From NCBI RefSeq assembly GCF_008932115.1, contig NZ_CP044543.1, forward strand, positions 1,674,001 through 1,738,000: a stretch of DNA of 64,000 nucleotides, in the 5' to 3' direction. The notes below the pieces were generated by a model that was not told the origin of the DNA, made no database searches, and saw only the letters and a list, made by a program, of their open reading frames with translations. Source of the stretch: Bradyrhizobium betae (GTDB lineage Bacteria > Pseudomonadota > Alphaproteobacteria > Rhizobiales > Xanthobacteraceae). The position numbers and the translations under genes are program-made. Of the stretch, positions 17,914 to 25,384 are shown piece after piece (position 1 is the stretch's first letter; the number at the start of each line of letters is the position of its first letter).

Positions 17914-19338
17914 CTAGTAGGCTTCCTGATGGATCAGCGCCAGCGCGGTCTTCAAGATGATCCTGATGTCGAGCCAAATGCTCCAGTTGCTGACGTACCA
18001 GACATCGTACTCGACCCGCTTTTCCATCAAGTCGATGGTGGGCGTCTCGCCGCGGAAGCCGTTGACCTGGGCCCAACCGGTCAGACCTGGCTTCATGTGA
18101 TGACGGTACACGTAATTGCTGATGATCTGATCGTAATAGTTGTCATGCGCCAGCGCATGCGGGCGCGGCCCGACCAGCGACATCTCGCCGCGAAGCACGT
18201 TCCAGAGCTGCGGCAGTTCGTCGATGCTGGTCCGCCGCAGCACGCGGCCGACGCGCGTCACCCGCGCATCACTCTTTGTCGCCTGCGTGACGGTATGACC
18301 GTTCTCCGCCACCGTCATGGAGCGGAACTTCCAGATCTCGAACTGCTTGCCGTTGAAGCCGCGCCGCGACTGCCTGAAGATCACTTTGCCCTTTGAATCG
18401 AGCTTGATCATGATCGCGGCCGTTACCAGCAGCGGCGCCAGCAACAGAAGTGCGAACGACGCCAGCCCGATGTCGAGGCAGCGCTTCTGCGCCCTCTCGA
18501 ATGCATTCAACGGTGCGCGCTGGATCTCGATCGCGACCGTGCCGCTGACAGGCTGGAACGGACGAGAGACCAGATCGGCAATGGGGAAGTCCGGCAGCAG
18601 CCGAATCGGCTGAGGAACCACGCGCAGGTGCTGGCTCAACTTCTGGAGAAGGGGCATTTCGTCCCAGTCGATCACCAGGAGATATTCTTCCACGTCCGCG
18701 GCTCGCGCCTGGCGGGTGATGTCGCGGATCTCGCGATCCCAGTTGGCGCCCTCTTCGGACGGCTCGAGCACGAAATGCCGCACGACGTTGAAGCCGTGCT
18801 TGCGCAGATCCTTGAAACGAGTGGAGGTGAAATCGAGCGGCTTGAGGCTGAGCAGCACGACCTTGCGGTCGACCAGGCGGCCCCTCGCATAGCTTGACGT
18901 CAGAGCCATGCGCCAAAATACGCGCAGCCCGCCCAAGGCGATGCCACCGGTCGCGGCGAAGAGCAGCGTGGTTCCGCGCGACAGATCCGCGGACGATTTG
19001 AGCAGAAACGCCTCGACCGCGAGAATCGTCAGAGAGATCAGCCAGACCGCCAGCACCTTGCGCAGCTGCCAGACCGTGCTCAGCAGGCGGTGGTGGTCGT
19101 ACACGCCCTGGAAATAGGCGATGGTCACGAACACAGCGCCGACGACGAGCCCTGCTCCAACGGAAGAATCCTGCTCGGACACGAGCACACGATACAGACC
19201 GCTCGCCACGAAAGAGCTGAGCAGCACCGCAACGAAGTCACCGGCGATCAAGGCAACCTGGAGAGGCCGTTGGAGGGCACCGCGCCGGTTCGATATGGCC
19301 GAATAATAGTTTTCCGAACCGTAAGTTGCTACAGCCAT
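17914..19338 (-). CDS. Undecaprenyl-phosphate glycosyl-1-phosphate transferase (priming enzyme, WcaJ/ExoY type)
   Basis: A polyprenyl glycosylphosphotransferase of 474 residues that attaches the first sugar phosphate to the lipid carrier and so starts repeat-unit synthesis. Four to five N-terminal membrane helices are followed by a CoA-binding-like domain ([13 protein letters not shown]). The catalytic domain has [35 protein letters not shown] (given in part) and the ending [11 protein letters not shown]. The ATG at 19338 (MAVATYG) is preferred over the one at 19371 because GAGG lies six bases before it. It converges with the BY-kinase operon. Confidence 0.92.
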   Translation of the reverse strand: MAVATYGSENYYSAISNRRGALQRPLQVALIAGDFVAVLLSSFVASGLYRVLVSEQDSSVGAGLVVGAVFVTIAYFQGVYDHHRLLSTVWQLRKVLAVWLISLTILAVEAFLLKSSADLSRGTTLLFAATGGIALGGLRVFWRMALTSSYARGRLVDRKVVLLSLKPLDFTSTRFKDLRKHGFNVVRHFVLEPSEEGANWDREIRDITRQARAADVEEYLLVIDWDEMPLLQKLSQHLRVVPQPIRLLPDFPIADLVSRPFQPVSGTVAIEIQRAPLNAFERAQKRCLDIGLASFALLLLAPLLVTAAIMIKLDSKGKVIFRQSRRGFNGKQFEIWKFRSMTVAENGHTVTQATKSDARVTRVGRVLRRTSIDELPQLWNVLRGEMSLVGPRPHALAHDNYYDQIISNYVYRHHMKPGLTGWAQVNGFRGETPTIDLMEKRVEYDVWYVSNWSIWLDIRIILKTALALIHQEAY

Positions 19339-19371
19339 CCGAACCTCGCTGCCTCGTCGCTCCATTCGCAA

Positions 19372-19685
19372 TCAAGAATTGCGAGCAAATCGATTCAAAT
19401 TTTCGACGTGCGCCGAAGTATATCTTAACTAAACAAAGCGACATTGCGGCAGTGCAACGAAAAAATCAAATCGATTTTTATGCAACACAGCGTCGCGGCA
19501 AGTGAATGCTCAAACTACTGTCACACACGTGACAACTATGCGGGCATTGCGCAGCGTTTCGCACCAAATCGCGTCATTTTCGCACAGCATTTTCGCGCGC
19601 ATTTGAACGGCTGTTCAACCATGCCGCTTAAGCCGGTATTAGGCCGCAGCCATTAACACTCGAGACCAACTCGGGGAGTTGCGTC
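19372..19685. other. AT-rich divergent intergenic region
   Basis: About 315 bases between the priming transferase and the small membrane protein, visibly richer in A/T than its surroundings. It contains an imperfect AT-rich stem (AAAAATC 19461-19467, GATTTTT 19473-19479) and the TGTCAC/GTGACA palindrome at 19519-19534. It probably holds promoters for both flanking genes; no gene is visible. Confidence 0.6.
19519..19534. promoter_or_regulatory. Inverted repeat TGTCAC-N4-GTGACA
   Basis: A perfect 6+4+6 inverted repeat in the AT-rich region upstream of the priming transferase. The size suits a dimeric regulator. It is not a canonical CRP (TGTGA-N6-TCACA) or FixK (TTGAT-N4-ATCAA) site. Confidence 0.45.
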
Positions 19686-19964
19686 GTGAGTACGGTTGCC
19701 ATTTTCAGTCTGCTGATCGGATCGTTGCTGGGAGGGCGATTCCGGATCTTCGTCCTGCCGCCCGTCATCGTTCTCGGTGCGGCGATCCTCGGCGCGGGCT
19801 CCGCCTGGCAGGGGCAGGCGTCAGCTCACATCGTTGTTACGATCCTGGTCTTTGCGTCGGTGCTGCAGCTCGGCTATTTCTGCGGCGCGGTCCTGGTCCG
19901 CTTGCGCGCATCGGCCTATCGCGGCAAGGCCGCGCCATCCTTCGACAGCCAAAGCTTCGGCTAA
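19686..19964 (+). CDS. Small membrane protein, unknown
   Basis: A 92-residue protein starting at GTG 19686 with GGGGAG six bases upstream. Three hydrophobic stretches are visible (residues about 3-15, 22-40 and 48-70: FVLPPVIVLGAAILGAG, HIVVTILVFASVLQLGYFCGAVLV), then a short polar tail. No family recognised. Good ribosome binding site and membrane-protein composition make it a likely real gene; it may belong to the envelope genes around it. Confidence 0.65.
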   Translation: MSTVAIFSLLIGSLLGGRFRIFVLPPVIVLGAAILGAGSAWQGQASAHIVVTILVFASVLQLGYFCGAVLVRLRASAYRGKAAPSFDSQSFG

Positions 19965-20001
19965 CCCGGGCAGCAAACGCGAAAACCGGTGATACGCAGT
20001 G

Positions 20002-20020
20002 CCGGCCGATGATCGGCCGG
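20002..20020 (+). terminator. Hairpin after small membrane protein
   Basis: Perfect palindrome CCGGCCGA-TGA-TCGGCCGG, 37 bases after the stop codon. No T-run follows, so termination is plausible but not certain. Confidence 0.45.
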
Positions 20021-20135
20021 ACACACAAATGAGCGTTTATCAGCCGAAGCGGGGAAAAAAGCGACGCATGGCACCCCGATTTCGCCAATAGCATATTGAC
20101 ATCATGGGCGAAGCTCTCTGAAAGAGTTGGACCCC

Positions 20136-20870
20136 ATGCCCATGATCGCGCCCAAAGATTCGCCCCGGCCGAAGCTACCGAACGGCGTGCGTATCTATGC
20201 GATGAGCGACATCCACGGCTGCGCACATCTGCTCGAGCAGATGTTGGCGGTCATCGATGCCGACATGGCGAACAGCCGGCCGTATCGCGCGATCGAGGTG
20301 TTCCTCGGCGATTACGTCGATCGCGGCCCCGACTCGCGTCATACTCTTGATCTCCTGATCGGGCGCAGCCGGCGCCGCAACACGGTCTTTCTCAAGGGCA
20401 ACCATGAAGCCTATTTGACCTCGGTACTGGAAGATCCCTCCCGCGCCACCGAATGGTTTCAGTTCGGCGGGCTCCAGACCCTGATGTCGTACGGCGTGTC
20501 GGCCGCGCCCGGTCTTGGCAAGGACGAGTTGTCCGAGCTGGTGCGCGAGCTCTCATCCGCGATGCCGCCGGAGCACATCGCGTTCCTGCGCCAGTTGCGG
20601 CCGACCTTCACATGCGGGGACTTCTTCTTCGTCCATGCGGGAGTGCGTCCGGGAATTCCGCTCTCCGAACAGCGCGAGCAGGACCTGCTGTGGATCAGGG
20701 ACGAATTTCTCCAGAGCAAGCGGCGCTTCGGCAAATATGTCGTGCACGGCCATACGCCGGTTCGGCAGGCCGAGTTGCTGGAAAACCGAGCCAACATCGA
20801 TACCGGGGCCTATGCCACCGGAAATCTGACGCTGCTCACCATTCAGGGCAACAGCATGCTGGCGATCTAG
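20136..20870 (+). CDS. Metallophosphoesterase (Ser/Thr phosphatase-like)
   Basis: A 244-residue calcineurin-like phosphoesterase. All metal-ligand motifs are present in order: MSDIHG (DxH), FLGDYVDRG (GDxxDRG), LKGNHEA (GNHE), FVHAGVRPG, and VVHGHTPV (GH). This arrangement is that of bacterial PPP-type protein phosphatases and diadenosine tetraphosphatases such as PrpA and ApaH. The ATG at 20136 is chosen, with GAAAGAG about ten bases upstream; a TTG at 20127 is less likely. Substrate cannot be told from sequence; a phosphoprotein target such as the BY-kinase is possible but only inferred from proximity. Confidence 0.88.
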   Translation: MPMIAPKDSPRPKLPNGVRIYAMSDIHGCAHLLEQMLAVIDADMANSRPYRAIEVFLGDYVDRGPDSRHTLDLLIGRSRRRNTVFLKGNHEAYLTSVLEDPSRATEWFQFGGLQTLMSYGVSAAPGLGKDELSELVRELSSAMPPEHIAFLRQLRPTFTCGDFFFVHAGVRPGIPLSEQREQDLLWIRDEFLQSKRRFGKYVVHGHTPVRQAELLENRANIDTGAYATGNLTLLTIQGNSMLAI

Positions 20871-20911
20871 CCGCCGCGCTCATGTGCCGTTCCGACTTTC
20901 AAGTGAGCTTG

Positions 20912-21334
20912 CTAATTGGTGGAGCTTGCCGGAGGCCGGAATTCCGGGAAGCGACTCAGCATCGCCGCCTTCAGGAACTTGAAATGCGAGATCGAGGCGC
21001 CGAGCTCCTTGAGCCGGCGCTGGCCGTTCAGGATTTCCTTGTCGAACAGATCCTGGTGGTGATTGTCGAGCGCCTCGCGCTCCAGATATTCGTCGTCGCC
21101 ATTGCCGAAGGTCACGGCCGCACGCGCCAGCACGTCCTCGACCCGACGGTTCAAGCCCGACTGCTCGCGCTCCGCCGCATGCAGGGCGTCATCGATCGCG
21201 ATCATGATGGCTTCGATGCGCGTGCGATCGGTTTCAGCGTCGCGCTCGGGCGAGCGCGCGCGGAACGTCTGTTCTCCCCCGAAACGGTCTTTCAGGAAGT
21301 TATGGGTGCGGGCCCGCAGGAAGAGCTGAAACAT
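20912..21334 (-). CDS. Conserved hypothetical protein
   Basis: A 140-residue soluble, charged, mainly helical protein (MFQLFLRARTHNFLKDRFGG, then long amphipathic helices: RIEAIMIAIDDALHAAEREQ, HHQDLFDKEILNGQRRLKEL). No known domain recognised. It converges with the metallophosphatase gene. ATG start. Even coding character across its length supports a real gene, but nothing visible points to a function. Confidence 0.6.
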   Translation of the reverse strand: MFQLFLRARTHNFLKDRFGGEQTFRARSPERDAETDRTRIEAIMIAIDDALHAAEREQSGLNRRVEDVLARAAVTFGNGDDEYLEREALDNHHQDLFDKEILNGQRRLKELGASISHFKFLKAAMLSRFPEFRPPASSTN

Positions 21335-21385
21335 GCGTGCATTTTCCGGTTCGAGGCGCCAGACCGGAAAATGGGCCCGGGATGG

Positions 21386-21664
21386 TTAATAAAGGTTGAA
21401 TTCTTTGCGCCGCTCGGTGCGGCTTTGCGCCATCCAGGCCTTCCAGGCGCCCTCGTGCTTCTCATAAAGCTCGTGCCGGCGCTGCTCGCCGGCATCCGGC
21501 CACACATCGCGGCTGTCGGCGGCAGCCTGCCCCTGATCGGACACCTGCTCACTATCGAGCCGCTCGAATTCGAACGTCTCCTCGGGTGTGAGGCCGATCA
21601 GGACACGGCGGCCTCCCCCATCGACGAAATACCGCCGCGGCGCGTTGTTCGTCGGGCTCGTCAT
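21386..21664 (-). CDS. Hypothetical protein
   Basis: A 92-residue polar protein. The ATG at 21664 (MTSPTNNAPRRYFVDGGG) is preferred over the one at 21736 because GGGTAGG precedes it. The N-terminal part (RRYFVDGGGRRVLIGLTPEETFEFERLD) looks like a small beta-rich domain; the C-terminus is charged and helical (HELYEKHEGAWKAWMAQSRT). It lies 51 bases upstream of the 140-residue hypothetical gene on the same strand and may be co-transcribed. No function recognised. Confidence 0.6.
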   Translation of the reverse strand: MTSPTNNAPRRYFVDGGGRRVLIGLTPEETFEFERLDSEQVSDQGQAAADSRDVWPDAGEQRRHELYEKHEGAWKAWMAQSRTERRKEFNLY

Positions 21665-21707
21665 GGTGCCTACCCGCAGCCTCGTCATGATCCCCTCCCC
21701 GCCACCG

Positions 21708-21803
21708 TCATTCTCGCCGCCACGGAACGTCGACACGCCGGTTGCAAATCATCGAAATGCTCGCCGCAGCGAAAAGCGAAATCAGGATCGCAACCAGCAT
21801 CAT
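21708..21803 (-). CDS. Possible 31-aa membrane miniprotein
   Basis: ATG ATG start, then one hydrophobic helix (LVAILISLFAAASISMI) and a basic C-terminus ending VPWRRE. It lies just upstream of the 21386-21664 gene on the same strand. The ribosome binding site is weak (AGGG). Translation is unproven. Confidence 0.3.
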   Translation of the reverse strand: MMLVAILISLFAAASISMICNRRVDVPWRRE

Positions 21804-21955
21804 TCGGGATTCGCCCTAGTGACCGAGCGTCTTCTCTCATGCCGTGACAGTCTCATCTTCGAGTTGTGTCGAGATCATGATGACCGCCGCTGATTTTCCC
21901 GTCATGCTAGGGATTTTTTGGGCAGCACCTTGCACGCGAAGTGACCCCACGCGCT

Positions 21956-22111
21956 TCAACCGAATATCCAGAAGAACAGCCTCACCAGCAACAGCGTGAT
22001 GAAATACACCCAGCCCGCCATCGCGATCAGCGCAACGCTGAAAAAGGCGCCTTCCAACGCCCGCTCTCTGATCTTCGTGAGAGGAAGTGCCGCTCGCGCC
22101 TTGTGAAGCAT
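21956..22111 (-). CDS. Small membrane protein, unknown
   Basis: A 51-residue protein (MLHKARAALPLTKIRERALEG start) with one or two C-terminal membrane helices (FFSVALIAMAGWVYFITLLL, VRLFFWIF). A longer frame begins with GTG at 22228, but its N-terminal part is Arg-rich and low-quality, so the internal ATG with AGAAGA upstream is preferred. No family recognised. Confidence 0.45.
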   Translation of the reverse strand: MLHKARAALPLTKIRERALEGAFFSVALIAMAGWVYFITLLLVRLFFWIFG

Positions 22112-22839
22112 CTCGGTCTTCTGATTTGTTTGTGGCCGTACGCGCGACCATAGCCGATCAAATTCGACGATCTCGTGACGCGCTGTCTGGAAGACGCGCA
22201 ATGCTGCTCGTCGAAATCGACGGCGCACGCATGCGTTGCGTTGGATCCATTCTCGTTCGAAGCAGCTGCGATCGAGCCGCGCCGCGATTCAATTCCGATT
22301 GATCTCCGAATTCGCGCCGCGCCACCGCATCAGCAGTCGCTGCTCGGCGACAACATCTCTTGCGGCAACAAACAGCCGGAGATACCGAGCGAGGCCACCG
22401 CAGGCGGCACCCGGACCGCATGTTCGGATATTCCGTCAACACTCCGAGCGAAATGCGTGGTCGAACTCGATGCGACCGGACGCGCATCGTCCATCGCGGA
22501 GAAGCTGGCGCAGTCGCACGCCTGGATTGCGCGACCGCGCGCTGGTTCTGCGACAACCGGACGCGGCATCTGAACATGCATGATCGCGGCCGTCGGAACG
22601 CACGCATCGGTCTTGGTTAGCGAATCCCCGTGGTACTACGGAGCGCCGCGTAGCTATTTTGTCGCGGTAAGGTTGAGCAGTTAGCTTAATCCGCGTTGTT
22701 TGTTGCGAACGTCGCGAGATCGCATATCCATCTCCTCACCGGGCTCCCCCAGGCCCGGCCCCACCCAAGCAAAGCCGTCGAGCGAACGTGGGTCCGCTTG
22801 GCGGCTTGCCGTTGTGTCGACGAGAGGATGAATTCGGTT
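22112..22839. other. Long gap without a convincing gene
   Basis: About 730 bases. Open frames of 80-150 codons exist on both strands, but none has a ribosome binding site plus recognisable protein character. The region may hold decayed coding sequence. It contains the palindrome at 22627-22642, which resembles one upstream of the HD-GYP gene. Confidence 0.45.
22627..22642. promoter_or_regulatory. CCCGT-N6-ACGG palindrome (copy A)
   Basis: The 16-mer CCCGTGGTACTACGGA is a near-perfect inverted repeat (CCGT-n-GTAC-n-ACGG). It lies about 200 bases upstream of the small SANT/Myb-like gene and matches the site at 36663-36678 in 11 of 16 positions. The binding protein is unknown. Confidence 0.4.
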
Positions 22840-23013
22840 ATGGCGCGCAGGCCCTGGTCGTTCAAGGAAGACCGCCGGCTGATGGAGTTGGCCAAGTCGT
22901 CGGCTTCGCTGGAAGAGGCGGCGAAAACTCTCGGGCGCTCGCCCGATGCGGTCAAGCGCATGGCCTTGCGCCTCGGCCTGACGCTGAAATCCAAGGGATC
23001 CAAGAAGACCTAG
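22840..23013 (+). CDS. Small HTH (SANT/Myb-like) DNA-binding protein
   Basis: A 57-residue basic protein: MARRPWSFKEDRRLMELAKS, then SLEEAAKTLGRSPDAVKRMALRLGL and a Lys/Ser-rich tail. The W-x6-R-L pattern followed by a helix-turn-helix resembles the SANT/Myb-like fold of small regulators common in Bradyrhizobium. ATG 22840 has GAGG 12 bases upstream; the ATG at 22828 (adding MNSV) overlaps the GAGAGG motif and is less likely. Probably a DNA-binding protein; target unknown. Confidence 0.65.
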   Translation: MARRPWSFKEDRRLMELAKSSASLEEAAKTLGRSPDAVKRMALRLGLTLKSKGSKKT

Positions 23014-23244
23014 CGTCCGTTGCTGGTTGTACACGACTTTTTCATGGACGGGCGCGCCTTCCTCTTCAATCGATCAATGGAAGATGGCGATCGACACGGT
23101 CGACAGCCTTCAGCGCTCTCGATCTCTCCGCGTCTGGATGTTAGACTATCCAACGATGAAGATTGAACGTCGTCCCTTTTCGACGGAGAACGGTCGCCGG
23201 ACCGGCTTCGATCTCCGCTCGATGGTTTGTTGGAGGAATGCACC

Positions 23245-23511
23245 ATGTTGTCCCGCGCACTCGCCGTAGCTTTGCTTCTGGCTCTGCCTTCAATGGCTCT
23301 GCCCTCGGTGGCGTCGGCGCAAGTCCCAGTGCGGTTTGGATTTCCGAACGGCGCGCCGTGGTGCGCTTTTGGTTTCGACTGCCGGTTCCTGGATTACCGG
23401 GAATGCGCGGACTGGATCTTCGACCCCGCACGAAATTGCCTCAAGAATCCGTACTTCGCGGCTCACTACCCGACCAATGTCGACAAGGGCTGGTCCTACA
23501 ATCGGCGTTGA
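23245..23511 (+). CDS. Small secreted Cys-containing protein (DUF3551-like)
   Basis: An 88-residue exported protein. The start at ATG 23245 is fixed by GGAGG eight bases upstream. A signal peptide (MLSRALAVALLLALPSMALP, cleavage after ASA) leaves a mature part of about 60 residues with four cysteines (PWCAFGFDCRFLDYRECADW, RNCLKNPYF). The PWCA...C..EC pattern resembles DUF3551 proteins abundant in Bradyrhizobium. Function unknown; probably periplasmic and disulfide-bonded. Confidence 0.7.
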   Translation: MLSRALAVALLLALPSMALPSVASAQVPVRFGFPNGAPWCAFGFDCRFLDYRECADWIFDPARNCLKNPYFAAHYPTNVDKGWSYNRR

Positions 23512-23541
23512 TCGTCGAACCCGGCAAGCGGATTTGTGAAG

Positions 23542-23571
23542 CCATCAGGCGCGCGGCTTAGCGCCTGATGG
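23542..23571 (+). terminator. Hairpin after DUF3551-like gene
   Basis: Perfect 11-bp stem CCATCAGGCGC / GCGCCTGATGG with an 8-base loop, 30 bases after the stop codon. A G-run follows instead of T, so it is a terminator-like stem without the classical tail. Confidence 0.5.
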
Positions 23572-23695
23572 GGGCGGCATGGTTCGTCGATGCCGGGAAT
23601 TTGGGCAGGAACGATCGCCTGCCCGCTGCCTGAAAGTGGAGCTCTCGGCCGCGCTCTGCATTGTTCGCGAAAGTCATGCGAGAGGCGGAGCCGTC

Positions 23696-23860
23696 ATGGC
23701 AAGCACCTTCTTTATCGTGATGTCGATCTGGCTCGGCATCAACATCGTCTTCGTAGCGGCGCGGCTGTGGCTGACGGGGCCGAAGAACTGGCAGATTGAT
23801 TCCTGCTCCCGCCGACTCAGCACGATCTGCGTGAAGCCGCGACTGCGCCGTCACGCTTGA
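23696..23860 (+). CDS. Small single-span membrane protein
   Basis: A 54-residue protein from ATG 23696, preceded by GAGGCGGAG. One N-terminal membrane helix (TFFIVMSIWLGINIVFVAARLWL) and a basic C-terminal tail (RRLSTICVKPRLRRH). No family recognised. Ribosome binding site and composition support translation. Confidence 0.5.
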   Translation: MASTFFIVMSIWLGINIVFVAARLWLTGPKNWQIDSCSRRLSTICVKPRLRRHA

Positions 23861-23931
23861 CGTCATCCGGACGAGCATGGGTCGTCGCAACCGATCCGCG
23901 GCCAGCCTGTGTGCCCCGGTTCATGCTCTCG

Positions 23932-23947
23932 AAGGTTCATGAACCTT
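23932..23947. promoter_or_regulatory. 16-bp perfect palindrome upstream of VanZ-like gene
   Basis: AAGGTTCATGAACCTT is a perfect palindrome ending 56 bases before the VanZ-like start codon. An extra GGTTCATG half-site lies about 17 bases further upstream. Likely an operator of a dimeric regulator; identity unknown. Confidence 0.5.
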
Positions 23948-24003
23948 AACGATGTTCTTGGCTTTCGAAAGCGACCGGCCGGCCGACCGGTTATGCTGGC
24001 GCC

Positions 24004-24369
24004 ATGCGCCGCAACCATTTCATCGCAGCTGCAGGGATCTGCCTCGCGCTCATCATCTACGCCACGCTCGCCAAGCTCGCGGGCAGGCCGGCGCTGATGG
24101 GCCATGCAGAGGCCTATTGGGTCGTCGTCATTGAACGCTTCAGCGCCTACGGCCTGTTGGGCTTCCTGCTGTCCTTCCTGCTCCCGGGGCGGGTCAAACT
24201 GGCCTGCGCGTTCGTGGTCGCCGTCGCAGTCGGGTTAGAGGTCCTGCAGGCGGTGACGCCGGATCGTCACCCAGAGGTCATCGATGTCCTGCAAAAGGCC
24301 GCCGGCGGCACCGTCGGCGTCCTTCTGGCCCAGACCATCCTGGCTTTCCTGCCGAGGCCACCGTCCTGA
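24004..24369 (+). CDS. VanZ-like family membrane protein
   Basis: A 121-residue protein with four membrane helices in the VanZ-like arrangement: AAAGICLALIIYATLAKL, ERFSAYGLLGFLLSFLLPG, LACAFVVAVAVGLEVLQ and a last helix GGTVGVLLAQTILAFL. The motif LEVLQAVTPDRHPEVIDVLQ matches the VanZ LE.LQ...R...D.LA signature. Some VanZ relatives affect glycopeptide response, but most, including this alphaproteobacterial type, have no known role. It appears to be a single-gene unit with a palindrome upstream. Confidence 0.8.
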   Translation: MRRNHFIAAAGICLALIIYATLAKLAGRPALMGHAEAYWVVVIERFSAYGLLGFLLSFLLPGRVKLACAFVVAVAVGLEVLQAVTPDRHPEVIDVLQKAAGGTVGVLLAQTILAFLPRPPS

Positions 24370-24391
24370 GGCGGCCGACGACACGGCAGAA

Positions 24392-24676
24392 TTACGCAAC
24401 TCCGCGCCGCAATCCCGACTGATCGGTCGAGAGAACTCCGGACATCTGCCGATGGGCATCGCGCAATGCCGTGATCGCATCGTCAAGGTCGAACTCGGCT
24501 TCACGAATGGTCTCGAAAAACCGGGCCATCAAGGCGAGGTTCAGCTTGACGCGGGTGTTTCCGTCGCGGCTCTTGCGGCGATCAAGCGAAAGATGCAGCG
24601 CCTGCATCCTGGCCTCGGCAGCGCTACAACCGCTGAGTGCCGCGAGTTCGTCATATGTCATCCAGATTTGAGGCAT
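24392..24676 (-). CDS. Conserved hypothetical, HTH-like small protein
   Basis: A 94-residue soluble protein. Its N-terminus (MPQIWMTYDELAALSGCSAA, then EARMQALHLSLDRRKSRDGNTR) resembles a winged-helix or MerR-type DNA-binding motif. The C-terminus is a long amphipathic helix (LALMARFFETIREAEFDLDD) that could dimerise. It converges with the VanZ-like gene, 22 bases apart. A regulatory role is inferred only from the fold-like pattern. Confidence 0.6.
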   Translation of the reverse strand: MPQIWMTYDELAALSGCSAAEARMQALHLSLDRRKSRDGNTRVKLNLALMARFFETIREAEFDLDDAITALRDAHRQMSGVLSTDQSGLRRGVA

Positions 24677-24786
24677 GTCCCTGTCCGCCTTTTTGTTATG
24701 GTCCCCAACCTAGATTTCACGTCTAAATGCACTCTTGCCGCGGCGCGGGTGCGGCGCGTTTTCGCGACAACAGCGTCAATGCAACG

Positions 24787-25233
24787 CTAAGACATCGGGG
24801 CTTTGGGCGGCGTGAAGGGATGACGCGGCCGGGAACGGCTGTCGTGGCCCTTGGGCAGCCTGTCGACATTGAGCTTCACGACCGCGCATCGGGCGTCGGA
24901 GGCCGGCGCGTCGTCCTGGCTGTAGATCAGCGTCGCCTCGAACTTGACGTCCGGCACTTCCCTGGCCGTGCCCGAACAGTTCGCAACCAGGCCGTTGCAC
25001 ACCCCCGTGAGTTTGACCTCGACCGCGTCCGGCCCAAACACACTCGGCGGACCATCAGCGTGTCGATTTACAGTCAGGACGGCAGAGAAATGCTGCTCAT
25101 CGACACGGTAGGATCCACCATAGGTAAAGAAGCTGTCGTTGCCCGAGATCCGCCCCTCGGTCAGATCCACCATGCCGGTGCCTTGACCACGCGGGGTCCT
25201 GAACCAGGCAGCGTATTTGCCGTCCTTCAACAT
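24787..25233 (-). CDS. GrlR-like small regulatory protein
   Basis: A 148-residue protein whose first 110 residues fit the GrlR family: MLKDGKYAAWFRTPRGQGTG, ISGNDSFFTYGGSYRVDEQHF, then SVFGPDAVEVKLTG and FEATLIY. GrlR is the beta-barrel negative regulator of type III secretion in attaching-effacing enterobacteria; rhizobia carry orphan relatives of unknown role. The C-terminal 35 residues are polar and probably disordered. No type III secretion or GrlA gene lies in the window, so only the fold is claimed. Confidence 0.7.
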   Translation of the reverse strand: MLKDGKYAAWFRTPRGQGTGMVDLTEGRISGNDSFFTYGGSYRVDEQHFSAVLTVNRHADGPPSVFGPDAVEVKLTGVCNGLVANCSGTAREVPDVKFEATLIYSQDDAPASDARCAVVKLNVDRLPKGHDSRSRPRHPFTPPKAPMS

Positions 25234-25384
25234 GGAAAATTTCTCGATGCGAAAATTGACTTGTATTTGCGACCAACTCTGGGGCGCGGCAATGACCGAG
25301 CTGCCAACCCTTTAGGGAAGGTTAACGCTCCGAAAACCCAATCCATCGAATTGCCGCCAACGCATGACGCCGACGACGAAAGAG

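Noticed and set aside
22158-22607. Open frames on both strands in the 22.1-22.8 kb gap
   Set aside because: No ribosome binding sites, no family resemblance, and uneven coding character; possibly decayed sequence.
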